Source: CALARM01 sp964431735
GTDB lineage: Bacteria; Vulcanimicrobiota; SpSt-956; JAKJGF01
Assembly (NCBI GenBank): GCA_964431735.1
Contig: CAYSLJ010000149.1
Span: 1 to 16,610, forward strand
Direction of reading: 5' to 3'
Length of the DNA: 16,610 nucleotides
In this document: positions 6,553 to 13,999 of the stretch, one piece after another
Layout: each line of letters begins with the position of its first letter
How positions within the stretch are numbered: the first letter of the stretch is position 1
Notes under the pieces: generated by a model
What the model saw: the letters and a program-made list of their open reading frames with translations, nothing else
Database searches by the model: none
Told to the model about the DNA's origin: nothing
Program-made: the position numbers and the translations under genes

Positions 6553-7680
6553 GACCTCCGGCATCGCCGTAATCATGGCAAACATAATTGCATTTCCCAG
6601 AGGCCCTCCCATAACAAAATCAAGCCTGTCCCCTCTTATGACAGGACATCCGAACAGGAACGATGTACCGTAAAGTTCACAGAACAATTCACTGTCTCTG
6701 TGAATTCTGCATCCTGCAAGGGAAAAACCTGTAGCAGAAATTCCGTAGCCTGAAATTACAGGCCCAGAGTCTATATCACCCTCTCCGGGAACATTTACGG
6801 GATATTCTCTTATTGCTCCAAAACCCAGAAGGCCTCCTGAAAGATGTTTTTTTAAAGCTTTATACAGATCTGCTGAAAGCTCCTTGTCTGCAAAAGATAG
6901 AAAATATATACCTATGGCCGTACCTGAGCCGCGTCCCGGAGGCATATAAGTCTGATAAAGAAGTCCTGTATCGGGGTCAATATAATCATGTCTGCATTTT
7001 TTCATCCATCTCTTTAAAAGTTTACTGTGGTCTTCACCTGTTGCTCTGTCATAAAGTGCTATGGAGCCTGTAACGGTACAGTTATCAGGAAGATAAATCT
7101 GACCGGGATAGGTATATAAAAGTAGATTGTCACTTTTTTCCAGGTTTCTTACAAGTTTCTCCGTTATCTTTTTATTCAATTCTTTATATTTACTGTTCGG
7201 ATCAATAAAATGATTGAAGCTTAAAACGAGATTAAAATATCCGAGATAGGCAATATGATCATTCGGGCCGTCAAGTGTATCTATCGGGTCTTCTCCCCAG
7301 GACATTCTATCATATTCTTTCACAGCAGGGGAAAGTATTTTTTCAATACATTTATTCATAAGAGAAATATAGTGGTCTTTCATTTCAGGATAGGAAAGAG
7401 CCATCTGACCAAAACCCATGGATGCCATCATATAAGTGCCGAAAAGCCATTCACCGCTAAAAAGTTTATCACCTGTGGAATAGTCAGATGATTTTAATTC
7501 CCGGTTAACCCAGTTTTCAACACTTGAGGCAAGTTTTTTCTGAAGGTCAGGTTTGTTGTTGTACCAATCCATAGCACCTCTTTCACACCATATATGAGGA
7601 AAAAAATAAAGACATAAGAGGAAAAGAATAAGAGCAATAACCTGAAAAAGAAAAAATTTTTTAATTTTATTTTTTTTCAT
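6541..7680 (-). CDS. Membrane-anchored alpha/alpha-barrel-like protein, possibly linalool dehydratase/isomerase-like
   Basis: This 379-aa protein begins MKKNKIKK and has one N-terminal membrane segment (about residues 9-27), then a soluble domain facing out. The soluble part has repeated Trp/Tyr/Asp/Gly-rich loops between helices, for example FSGEWLFGTYMMASMGFGQ, DGPNDHIAYLGYFNLVLS, LPDNCTVTGSIALYD and YMPPGRGSGTAIGIYFLS, as expected of a six-hairpin alpha/alpha barrel. The pattern recalls the linalool dehydratase/isomerase-type domain, which is named from memory with low certainty; a sugar-acting six-hairpin enzyme is the alternative. No clear ribosome site precedes the ATG. It lies downstream of the subtilase on the same strand, separated by 78 bases that contain a small hairpin. 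Confidence 0.65.
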   Translation of the reverse strand: MKKNKIKKFFLFQVIALILFLLCLYFFPHIWCERGAMDWYNNKPDLQKKLASSVENWVNRELKSSDYSTGDKLFSGEWLFGTYMMASMGFGQMALSYPEMKDHYISLMNKCIEKILSPAVKEYDRMSWGEDPIDTLDGPNDHIAYLGYFNLVLSFNHFIDPNSKYKELNKKITEKLVRNLEKSDNLLLYTYPGQIYLPDNCTVTGSIALYDRATGEDHSKLLKRWMKKCRHDYIDPDTGLLYQTYMPPGRGSGTAIGIYFLSFADKELSADLYKALKKHLSGGLLGFGAIREYPVNVPGEGDIDSGPVISGYGISATGFSLAGCRIHRDSELFCELYGTSFLFGCPVIRGDRLDFVMGGPLGNAIMFAMITAMPEVSEE

Positions 7681-7714
7681 AATTCAACTTGAATACCCTG
7701 GAATTCGCCGCATG

Positions 7715-7741
7715 TGCCGTCTAAAACTCAGGCGGACGGCA
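7715..7741. other. Small GC-rich hairpin between subtilase and barrel gene
   Basis: TGCCGTC (7715-7721) pairs with GACGGCA (7735-7741) around a 13-base loop. It lies in the 78-base gap between the subtilase stop and the next minus-strand start. No T-run follows on either side, so I see a possible leader structure or partial terminator only. Confidence 0.3.
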
Positions 7742-7758
7742 ATTGATGTTTAAAAGCC

Positions 7759-9318
7759 TTATGAAGATTGCTCTTTTAAACTCTTTAATTCTTCCGCTTT
7801 AAGGACTGCTTCTTTCGGGTCAAAATATCCTGCACCCTGCTGGTTGTCATTTAAAGTCGGTATCTTATCTGCTGTAGACATTAAAATATTTTTCACTTCA
7901 CCTGGTGTAAGAAAAGGATTTGCTTCATACATAGCTGCAACAAGGCCCGAAACAAGAGGTGTTGCCATAGAAGTCCCGGAAAGACCTACATAAGAACTTT
8001 TTTCCAGCAAAGGCATTCTGGACTGATAATAAATATTCCTCTCCAGAACCTTTCTGGCTGATTGAGGAGAAGATTTAAATTCTTTTATTGTACTTTCCCA
8101 GAATCCGTAGTTTGCCAGATCTTTATCCGGGATATTCATCAGTTGTTCATCACTCAAGGTGTTAAGAAATTTATAACTTTCAAATTTCTCTGCCATGGAA
8201 AGAGCATCTTTTTCAGCATTTGAACCGGGAGAAAGGGTAGAAATTACCTGTTCTCCAGGTGCGAGGATATCAGGTTTCGTAAGCCCCATGGGAGTCGGCC
8301 CTGCTGAAGAGCAGGAAAGTATTGTATCATCTGTATTATCTACAGTATCTCTATTATCTGTACCTCCTACTGTTATAAGAAAAGGATCATCTCCAGGAGC
8401 ACTTACAGTACCCTGATTGGGGCCATAATTACCTGCAGCAGTTACTACTGTGATACCTGCTTTTACCGCTTCTTCAAGAGCAAGATCCGTAGGATCCTGA
8501 GAATAGTCTGTAGCCTGGTGGCCTATAGACACATTTATTACTTTTATATTATATTCATCTTTATGTTTTATAGCCCATTCTATACCTTTTAAAAGAGCCG
8601 TTGTAGTGCCGCTGCCGTTTCCTGCCAGAACTTTTATACCGATTAAATTTGCATCAGGTGCAAAGGAACGATATTTCCCTGCCGATAGTTTGCCGTTCCC
8701 TGCCGCATCTCCTGCCACATGAGTTCCGTGCCCACCGTCATCATAAGGTACGGCCTTATCATTTACCATATCCACCCACCCTGTTATTCTATCTCCAAGA
8801 TCAGGATGGGGATATATACCTGTATCTATAACAGCGATACCGACACCTTTTCCGGTATATTTCTGAAATACAGGATCGTGAGTCTCAAATATACCTTTAT
8901 GTTCTGTTCTTAGTTTCGACAGGGGACTTTCTTCAGTAGAAGATGCACTCTGAAGTTCTTCTTCTACTGAAGGCTCAGGAATCCAGCGCTCAATCTTATC
9001 TTCATATACATTATATCCGGCTTTTTGTAACTCTTCTTTCTGAGATGGTTCGAGTTTTGCCACAAAAGCACCCAGAGAAGAAAGTTTCTCTTCTACTTTA
9101 ACATCCTGACTTCTCAAATTTTCCTCTTTTGATTCCATATCTGAAATACCGGCAGAAGAACAGGTGAAATTTCTGGGAGGTATAATAATACATGTTCCTT
9201 CAGTATTTCTACCGGAAATACTGATACTATCCTTTATTTCCTGTGATTTTTCATCAGACATTTTTGCCGATGGCCTGTTAAGCTGCCCCTGTATTTTATA
9301 TGACGTATTTATATCCAT
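7759..9318 (-). CDS. Subtilisin-like serine protease (S8) without classical signal peptide
   Basis: This 519-aa peptidase has a complete catalytic set: Asp165 in AVIDTGI, His197 in GGHGTHVAG, oxyanion Asn297 in VTAAGN and Ser450 in LSGTSMATP. Residues about 80-113 (GAFVAKLEPSQKEELQKAG) look like an I9-type inhibitory propeptide, so it should mature by self-cleavage. A roughly 75-residue insertion (366-443), helical and charged, separates the APGEQV strand from the Ser motif, where typical subtilases have only a short link. The N-terminus (MDINTSYKIQGQ, Ser/Lys/Glu-rich to about residue 75) has no hydrophobic signal peptide; its style matches the leaders of the glycine-zipper proteins at 13992-16412. 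An AGGGGGGG site lies a few bases upstream of the ATG. Substrate unknown; the neighbouring membrane proteins are candidates by proximity only. Confidence 0.92.
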   Translation of the reverse strand: MDINTSYKIQGQLNRPSAKMSDEKSQEIKDSISISGRNTEGTCIIIPPRNFTCSSAGISDMESKEENLRSQDVKVEEKLSSLGAFVAKLEPSQKEELQKAGYNVYEDKIERWIPEPSVEEELQSASSTEESPLSKLRTEHKGIFETHDPVFQKYTGKGVGIAVIDTGIYPHPDLGDRITGWVDMVNDKAVPYDDGGHGTHVAGDAAGNGKLSAGKYRSFAPDANLIGIKVLAGNGSGTTTALLKGIEWAIKHKDEYNIKVINVSIGHQATDYSQDPTDLALEEAVKAGITVVTAAGNYGPNQGTVSAPGDDPFLITVGGTDNRDTVDNTDDTILSCSSAGPTPMGLTKPDILAPGEQVISTLSPGSNAEKDALSMAEKFESYKFLNTLSDEQLMNIPDKDLANYGFWESTIKEFKSSPQSARKVLERNIYYQSRMPLLEKSSYVGLSGTSMATPLVSGLVAAMYEANPFLTPGEVKNILMSTADKIPTLNDNQQGAGYFDPKEAVLKAEELKSLKEQSS

Positions 9319-9364
9319 ATAAGCCCCCCCTTATTTCAGAATAAAGATATATATAAAATATTTT

Positions 9365-9472
9365 AAGCATTCAGCAGTTAGCTATCAGCTAAAACTTACA
9401 AAGTCTGGCTGTGTAAATTACTCTAAAAATATGTAATTCCTGTAAAAGCTGGCTGCTGATTGCTGAACGCTT
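9365..9472. repeat. Inverted pair of GCTGATN-type heptad repeats
   Basis: Bases 9365-9390 and the reverse complement of 9447-9472 agree at 20 of 26 positions. Each arm is made of heptad-like units such as AGCTGAT, AGCTAAC, TGCTGAT and TGCTGAA. The element fills much of the 217-base gap between the subtilase and kinase genes, and its flanks (ATATTTTAAGC / GCTTATAAAATAT) extend the symmetry. No T-run follows directly. Confidence 0.65.
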
Positions 9473-9535
9473 ATAAAATATTAAATTATTTTAGAAAAAA
9501 ATACAATAAAGGTATGTTAAAAAAATGTAAACTTT

Positions 9536-11773
9536 TCAATATTTTCCCATAGCTTTCATAGCATTTTCCCTGTTATCCCTTGCCATCTGAAAATCAGGAT
9601 CAATAGAAAGGGCTTTATTGTAATATTCTATGGATTTTTCATAATCCCCCCGGGAATAGAGAACATTTCCTTTTCCGTTCCAGGAGTATTTATGTTCAGG
9701 AGAAATATCCAGAGCCTTATCATAACATTTTATAGCTTCCTCATAATCCCCCAGTGCATATAAAGTATTTCCTTTTCCACACCATGCATCAACCCATTTT
9801 GAGTCAATATTAAGAGCCTTATCGTAAGCAAAGATGGCCTCTTCATAATGTCCCTGCTCCTTTAAAACATCTCCTTTGCTTCTCCAGGCATCGATATATG
9901 TTTTATCAATCGTAATGGTTTTATTAAAACATTTCAGAGCCTCATCATAATGTCCCATCAATTTAAAACTCCAGCCCTTTATATACCATACATAGGCATC
10001 ACCCGGGTCTACAAGAAGGGCTTTATTATAGTATCCTACAGCTTCCTTATATTTTCCCTGATTATAAAATTCATCTCCCTGTAATGTGTATACACCCTTC
10101 TTACCATTTAAAGCATCTTTATAATCAGGAGAAATATTCAGTGCTTTATCATAATATTCAAGAGCTTCTTTATATTTATAATTCATACAGGCGTCATCTC
10201 CCCGGGCTTTTAAAACAGATGCTTTCCCATGTAAAGCAAAAGGATCATTTTCGTCAATAGCAAGCACTTTCTCATAATATTCAAGAGAATCTTCATATTT
10301 ACACTGATTATATAATTCATCTCCCTGTTCCTGTAAAATACCTTTCTTTCCATTCAAAGCTTCTATATCGTTTTTATCAATCTCAAGGGCTCTGTTATAA
10401 TATTTGATTGCTTCTTCATATCTGGCCTGATTATATAATTCATGCCCTCTCCAGTTATTATATTTCTTTTCAAAAGTGTGTCCGAAAGCTAACCAGATTA
10501 TAAGACAGAGAACTGTTAAACCTGCAAATAAGGCAGCACCTCCAACCAAAGCAACTATAAGAACAGTCATAAGAAATGATCTGCCTTTTACAGGTTTTAA
10601 TGATTGTATCTGACGGGGAATTTCTTTTGATGGTTCTTCATGAACTGGAGATTCCATATGAAAAGAAATTTCTTTTGATGGTTTTTCATGAACTATGGAA
10701 GGAATTTCAGATTTTACTTCTACTTTCAAAGAATCACAGGGTATTGTAGAAGGTAAAACCGGTTTTTCTGTCTGTCGTATAACAGCCTTCTCTGTCGGTG
10801 GCACCAGAGGTTTTCCTGTCTCTGTCGGTGACACTTCCTCTGACATCATCACAGGAAGAGTTATTTCTGTTACTTCACATTCAGGTAATTCCAGAAGTGC
10901 TTCTTTCATTTCTTTCGCATTTCTGTATCGATCTTCTACTTTCATAGAAAGAGCCTTCATAACTATAATTTCAAGTTTTTCTGAAACATCTGAATTTAGT
11001 TCCCTTACAGGTTTAAAAGAAAAAGGGGCTACAGGTACGACTCCAGTCAAAAGACAGTGCATGGTTGCTCCAAGAGAATATAAATCTGAACGTGGCTCAG
11101 GCTTGCCCTGAAACAATTCATCAGGAGCATAGACAGGTGTGCCTATAACAGTCATAACCTTATCACTGTCCTGAAGGACTGCCCTTGCTATGCCGAAATC
11201 TACAAGAAGAATTCTGCTATCCGAGGTACGGAGCATTACATTACCCGGCTTCATATCCCTGTAAATTACGGGAGGTGACTGACTGTGAAGATAATGAAGA
11301 GCATCAAGTATCTGTTTTGACCATTCTACGACAGCATTTTCCGGCACTCTTCCATAGCCGTGCATAAGAGTTTCAAGGTCTTTACCTTCGACATAATCCA
11401 TTACAATATAATAACGGCCTGCTTCTATAAAATAATCTATTACTACAGGAAGGTTTACATGTCTGAGATCTCTCAGGATATTTGCTTCTTTTCTGAAACT
11501 CTCCTTCATATATTCAAGGTCTTCCGGTTTTGTACTGGTACCTATCATTTCCTTTACGGCACATCGAATTTTATCAAATCTGTGATCCAGAGCCTCATAA
11601 ACTGCTCCCATACCACCTGACTTTATGAGGCCTTTTATTTCATAACGTTTATCAAGAACTGTGCCTGACTGCAAAATACCTGCAGGTGTAGTTGGAATTA
11701 CATCTCCGCCACATCCCTTACAGAATCTTGCACTATCTCTGTTCTGGTAGCCGCATTTATCACAATAAATCAT
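9536..11773 (-). CDS. Membrane Ser/Thr protein kinase with zinc ribbon and eight TPRs
   Basis: This 745-aa protein reads in order: zinc ribbon with Cys4, Cys7, Cys18 and Cys21; PknB-type kinase domain about 44-297; Pro/Ser/Glu-rich linker about 300-395; one membrane span about 399-430; eight TPRs about 445-742. Kinase residues seen: glycine loop SGGMGAV (52-58), Lys74 in AVKEM, Glu96, YRDMKPGN (171-178, the usual HRD reads YRD), DFG (192-194), and YAPDE where most have APE. The kinase should be cytoplasmic and the TPRs outside, a receptor-like plan. The linker contains a near-duplicate (VHEKPSKEI / VHEEPSKEI, 361-385). No ribosome site is visible; CAGTRAN repeats begin one base upstream of the ATG. 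The TPRs resemble those of the lipoproteins at 5332-6125, which could be partners, but that is inference. Confidence 0.92.
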   Translation of the reverse strand: MIYCDKCGYQNRDSARFCKGCGGDVIPTTPAGILQSGTVLDKRYEIKGLIKSGGMGAVYEALDHRFDKIRCAVKEMIGTSTKPEDLEYMKESFRKEANILRDLRHVNLPVVIDYFIEAGRYYIVMDYVEGKDLETLMHGYGRVPENAVVEWSKQILDALHYLHSQSPPVIYRDMKPGNVMLRTSDSRILLVDFGIARAVLQDSDKVMTVIGTPVYAPDELFQGKPEPRSDLYSLGATMHCLLTGVVPVAPFSFKPVRELNSDVSEKLEIIVMKALSMKVEDRYRNAKEMKEALLELPECEVTEITLPVMMSEEVSPTETGKPLVPPTEKAVIRQTEKPVLPSTIPCDSLKVEVKSEIPSIVHEKPSKEISFHMESPVHEEPSKEIPRQIQSLKPVKGRSFLMTVLIVALVGGAALFAGLTVLCLIIWLAFGHTFEKKYNNWRGHELYNQARYEEAIKYYNRALEIDKNDIEALNGKKGILQEQGDELYNQCKYEDSLEYYEKVLAIDENDPFALHGKASVLKARGDDACMNYKYKEALEYYDKALNISPDYKDALNGKKGVYTLQGDEFYNQGKYKEAVGYYNKALLVDPGDAYVWYIKGWSFKLMGHYDEALKCFNKTITIDKTYIDAWRSKGDVLKEQGHYEEAIFAYDKALNIDSKWVDAWCGKGNTLYALGDYEEAIKCYDKALDISPEHKYSWNGKGNVLYSRGDYEKSIEYYNKALSIDPDFQMARDNRENAMKAMGKY

Positions 11774-11815
11774 AACAGTGCTCAGTGAGCAGTAACCGGT
11801 GAACAGTAAACTGGT
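11774..11815 (-). repeat. CAGTRAN heptad repeats directly upstream of the kinase gene
   Basis: Read on the plus strand the units are CAGTGCT, CAGTGAG, CAGTAAC, CGGTGAA, CAGTAAA and CTGGTAA, period 7. A related short stretch in the opposite sense (TACTGTTCACTTA) lies near 12029-12041. Together they flank the two elements at 11824-12013. This array occupies the place where the kinase ribosome site and promoter should be. Confidence 0.7.
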
Positions 11816-11823
11816 AATTTAAA

Positions 11824-11930
11824 CTTACTGACCTGAGCATAAGCATGTAATAACAGTCTTCCTCCCGTCACGCGTAACGCGTTACGCGTCACGAGAGCAG
11901 ATATTTATTATTTATGCTCACCTCAATAAT
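11824..11930 (+). repeat. Copy of the ACTGACCTGAGCATAA element
   Basis: It runs from CTTACTGACCTGAGCATAAG, through CTTCCTCCCGTCACGCGT, to TTTATGCTCACCTCAATA. It is nearly identical to 4539-4644 but differs in the core, which here contains a perfect 20-bp palindrome, acgcgtaacgcgttacgcgt (11870-11889). Its right end meets the next copy at 11933 almost directly, so the two stand in tandem. Confidence 0.75.
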
Positions 11931-11932
11931 GA

Positions 11933-12013
11933 TACTGATCTGAGCATAAACTCCTCCTGTCACGTGTTACACGTCACGAGAGCAAATATGTATTATTTAT
12001 ACTCATCACAGTA
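11933..12013 (+). repeat. Shorter, diverged copy of the same element
   Basis: The left end TACTGATCTGAGCATAA and the right end TTATTTATACTCATCACAGTA match the other copies. The segment between the left end and the core is shortened, and the core reads CTGTCACGTGTTACACGTCACG, a GTRACGC array with C-to-T-type changes. This looks like an older copy. The rest of the 327-base gap between kinase and radical SAM genes (12014-12100) shows only weak heptad remnants. Confidence 0.65.
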
Positions 12014-12100
12014 GAACACTCACGATACTTTACTGTTCACTTATTATTGCCTGCTGAAAAATTCCCTCCCTGGTTAAATAAAAATCACCTGTCACGATTC

Positions 12101-13498
12101 TCATATAAATCCCATGTTAAGAATTTGAAGGCTTCTTAATTTCTTTATTCTGTCTTTCATATCATTTTCCCTGGGACATAACCTGAGAGCTTTACGGTAA
12201 TTTCTGATAGCCCCCTGGTAATCCTTCTCTTCTTCATTGATTATACCACGATAAACAAGAATTATAGAATAATCAGGATATTCTTTTTCAATCTCATCAA
12301 GGAGTGTTCTGGCAGTCACAAAATCGCCTGCTCTTATATAAAAGAAAGAACTGTCAGCTTTTATCTTAATACTTTTCGGAGCTTTTTCCATGGCTTCTTT
12401 ATATTTTACAGAGGCAGAAGACATATCATTTTTATCAGATAATTCCTTTGCTTCTGCCAGAATGACCATAGCTGATTTCTCTTCTTCTAAGAATTTTTTT
12501 ATTTCCTTTACTTTAAAAGCAAGGCATGAACTCTGGCAAATACGGGACAGCCTGTATTTACATTTTTCACACTGTTCCGGCCATACATGCCATTTATAAT
12601 GATCAAATGATGACATAAAAAATCCTGTAAGTTCTCTTAAATTGCTAAAATTCTCAAGATTTACATTCTCATAACTTGATATGGCAAAACACCGCCACAC
12701 GGTAAGGTCAGGCCCTACATCAATAGCAGGTCTGCAGAAACCTCCTTTTGCCATAGAAGGAAAGGTCTTTATGAGTTTACCGTAATCGGCATCGTTAAAG
12801 GTACATAAAGGCAGGAAACAATCCAATCTTGACTCAACACCCATATCGGCAAATTTCAATAAAAATTCAGTAATTCTTTTTCCCATTTTCCTGTAATCAT
12901 CAAAAGGAACGTGACGATTTTCATAGGAATGCATTGGAACGGCTACAGTCCATCTTAAATTTTTCAATTTATAATAATCCAGAATATCAAGAATAAAATC
13001 ATATTCAAAATCTGTTTTATATATATTATATCCGGGTGTTACATCAACACCGAGAGAAATCATATAATCCAGATTTTTCATAAAAATTTCCCATTTCCCA
13101 TCCTTATAATCAGAAGGATGGTTTGTGTTTAATACTACATGAATCTTTTCATTTGCAAGAAGATGAACAAGGGATTTATCAAAAATGCCTCCGCTGAAGA
13201 CTACGACACTCTCGAAATCATCATCGTCGACTGTTATATTGATTATCTCTCTTATATCCGAGTGAAGCATAGGCTCTCCGCCCAGAAGTTTTACGGAACG
13301 ATTCTTCGACTTTCTGAGAAAATTCAGCACTTTTCTGTAATTTTCAAGAGGCATCTGGTTTAAGCTACTGTCTTCTTCCAGTTTTTCCTTTGCAAAACAG
13401 TAAGGACAGTTATTGCTGCATTTATCGGTTAAAAGTATGTTCATAAAAGACGTGACGGGTGACGCGTAACGGGTGACGCGTAAAAACGAATCACTCAT
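12101..13498 (-). CDS. Radical SAM/SPASM-type protein with C-terminal TPR
   Basis: This is probably an iron-sulfur enzyme that generates a 5'-deoxyadenosyl radical. Seen: CSNNCPYC (Cys27, Cys31, Cys34), the CxxxCxxC motif for the SAM cluster; a GGEP motif near residue 75; a SPASM-like C-terminal set, C-x14-C followed by C-x2-C-x7-C-x3-C (CEKCKYRLSRICQSSC); then TPR helices over about the last 90 residues. The family conventionally begins near MNILLTDKC, which here is Met19 (13444). Residues 1-18 (RVTRYASPVTS) are translated from heptad repeat. Met1 has GGAG 9 bases upstream and Met19 has none, so the longer start is possible. SPASM enzymes often modify peptides or mature other enzymes. The subtilase and small proteins nearby make a peptide-modifying role conceivable but unproven. 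Confidence 0.85.
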   Translation of the reverse strand: MSDSFLRVTRYASPVTSFMNILLTDKCSNNCPYCFAKEKLEEDSSLNQMPLENYRKVLNFLRKSKNRSVKLLGGEPMLHSDIREIINITVDDDDFESVVVFSGGIFDKSLVHLLANEKIHVVLNTNHPSDYKDGKWEIFMKNLDYMISLGVDVTPGYNIYKTDFEYDFILDILDYYKLKNLRWTVAVPMHSYENRHVPFDDYRKMGKRITEFLLKFADMGVESRLDCFLPLCTFNDADYGKLIKTFPSMAKGGFCRPAIDVGPDLTVWRCFAISSYENVNLENFSNLRELTGFFMSSFDHYKWHVWPEQCEKCKYRLSRICQSSCLAFKVKEIKKFLEEEKSAMVILAEAKELSDKNDMSSASVKYKEAMEKAPKSIKIKADSSFFYIRAGDFVTARTLLDEIEKEYPDYSIILVYRGIINEEEKDYQGAIRNYRKALRLCPRENDMKDRIKKLRSLQILNMGFI

Positions 13499-13520
13499 TA
13501 CCCATTACTCCGTTACTATT
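13451..13520. repeat. GTRACGC/GTRACGG heptads running into the radical SAM gene
   Basis: CGTGACGGGTGACGCGTAAC (13451-13470), continuing to 13482, is followed by degenerate TAATGGG/TAACGG-type units to about 13520. The first part lies inside the predicted 5' end of the radical SAM gene, and the rest covers its ribosome site and likely promoter zone. Confidence 0.7.
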
Positions 13521-13540
13521 ACCACTCTCCCTGTACACAA

Positions 13541-13560
13541 AAATAGCCTTCCGGCTATTT
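13541..13560 (-). terminator. Intrinsic terminator of the glycine-zipper operon
   Basis: On the minus strand AAATAGCC pairs with GGCTATTT around a GGAA tetraloop, and the sequence continues as TTTTTG. It begins 26 bases after the stop of the Coa1-like gene (13586) and before the radical SAM start, so it closes the four-gene operon. The stem is symmetric and could also act on plus-strand transcripts. Confidence 0.7.
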
Positions 13561-13585
13561 ATTTTATAAAAAACATTTAAAACCT

Positions 13586-13999
13586 TTAATTTTCTTTCAA
13601 TAAATCAATTTCTTTATTATTCACGGAAAAAACAGCAGATGTAAATTTCCACTGTCCACCTTCTTTTACAAGCTCTGTTTTAAGTGTGCCTTCACCTTTT
13701 TCGCCTGTAACCGAAATACTCAGTTCTGCGTCTCCTGTATCGCCACTTACATTTACACTGCCGCCGGGAAACCAGCCGTAAGATTTTATGACACCTATCT
13801 CTTCTTTAACTTCAGAACTTTTCTCTATCACTTCCAGAGACATTTTATAGGCATCTGAATTTTTAATGGCTCCCATGACTCCGCCAAAAATTCCTCCGAA
13901 AACAATGGCAAAAAAAAGAACTGCTCCTGCTACCAGAAGAGCCAGACATCCGCAGCCTATTAAAATCCATTTTATATAACCTGGTTTTCTGTTATCCAT
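13586..13999 (-). CDS. Coa1/Tim21-like single-pass membrane protein
   Basis: This 137-aa protein has a short cytoplasmic start (MDNRKPGYIKW), one membrane segment (about 12-40, ending in a Gly-rich GGIFGGVMG) and an outside domain. In the domain, the order helix, ELG-like turn (VKEEIGVIKSYGWF), GSVNVSG strand, AELSISVTGEKGEGTLKTEL strands and a final strand after GGQWKF is the plan of Coa1/Tim21-type domains, known in bacteria from many small membrane proteins of unclear role. Its start overlaps the stop of the preceding glycine-zipper gene by 8 bases, and there is no ribosome site of its own, so translation is coupled. It is the last gene before the terminator. A role in helping the glycine-zipper partners assemble is inference. 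Confidence 0.75.
   Translation of the reverse strand: MDNRKPGYIKWILIGCGCLALLVAGAVLFFAIVFGGIFGGVMGAIKNSDAYKMSLEVIEKSSEVKEEIGVIKSYGWFPGGSVNVSGDTGDAELSISVTGEKGEGTLKTELVKEGGQWKFTSAVFSVNNKEIDLLKEN

Noticed and set aside
10695..11111. 138-codon plus-strand ORF
   Set aside because: It is antisense to the kinase domain and linker, which has complete family motifs.
13139..13363. 74-codon plus-strand ORF
   Set aside because: It is antisense to the cysteine-motif region of the radical SAM gene and has no support of its own.
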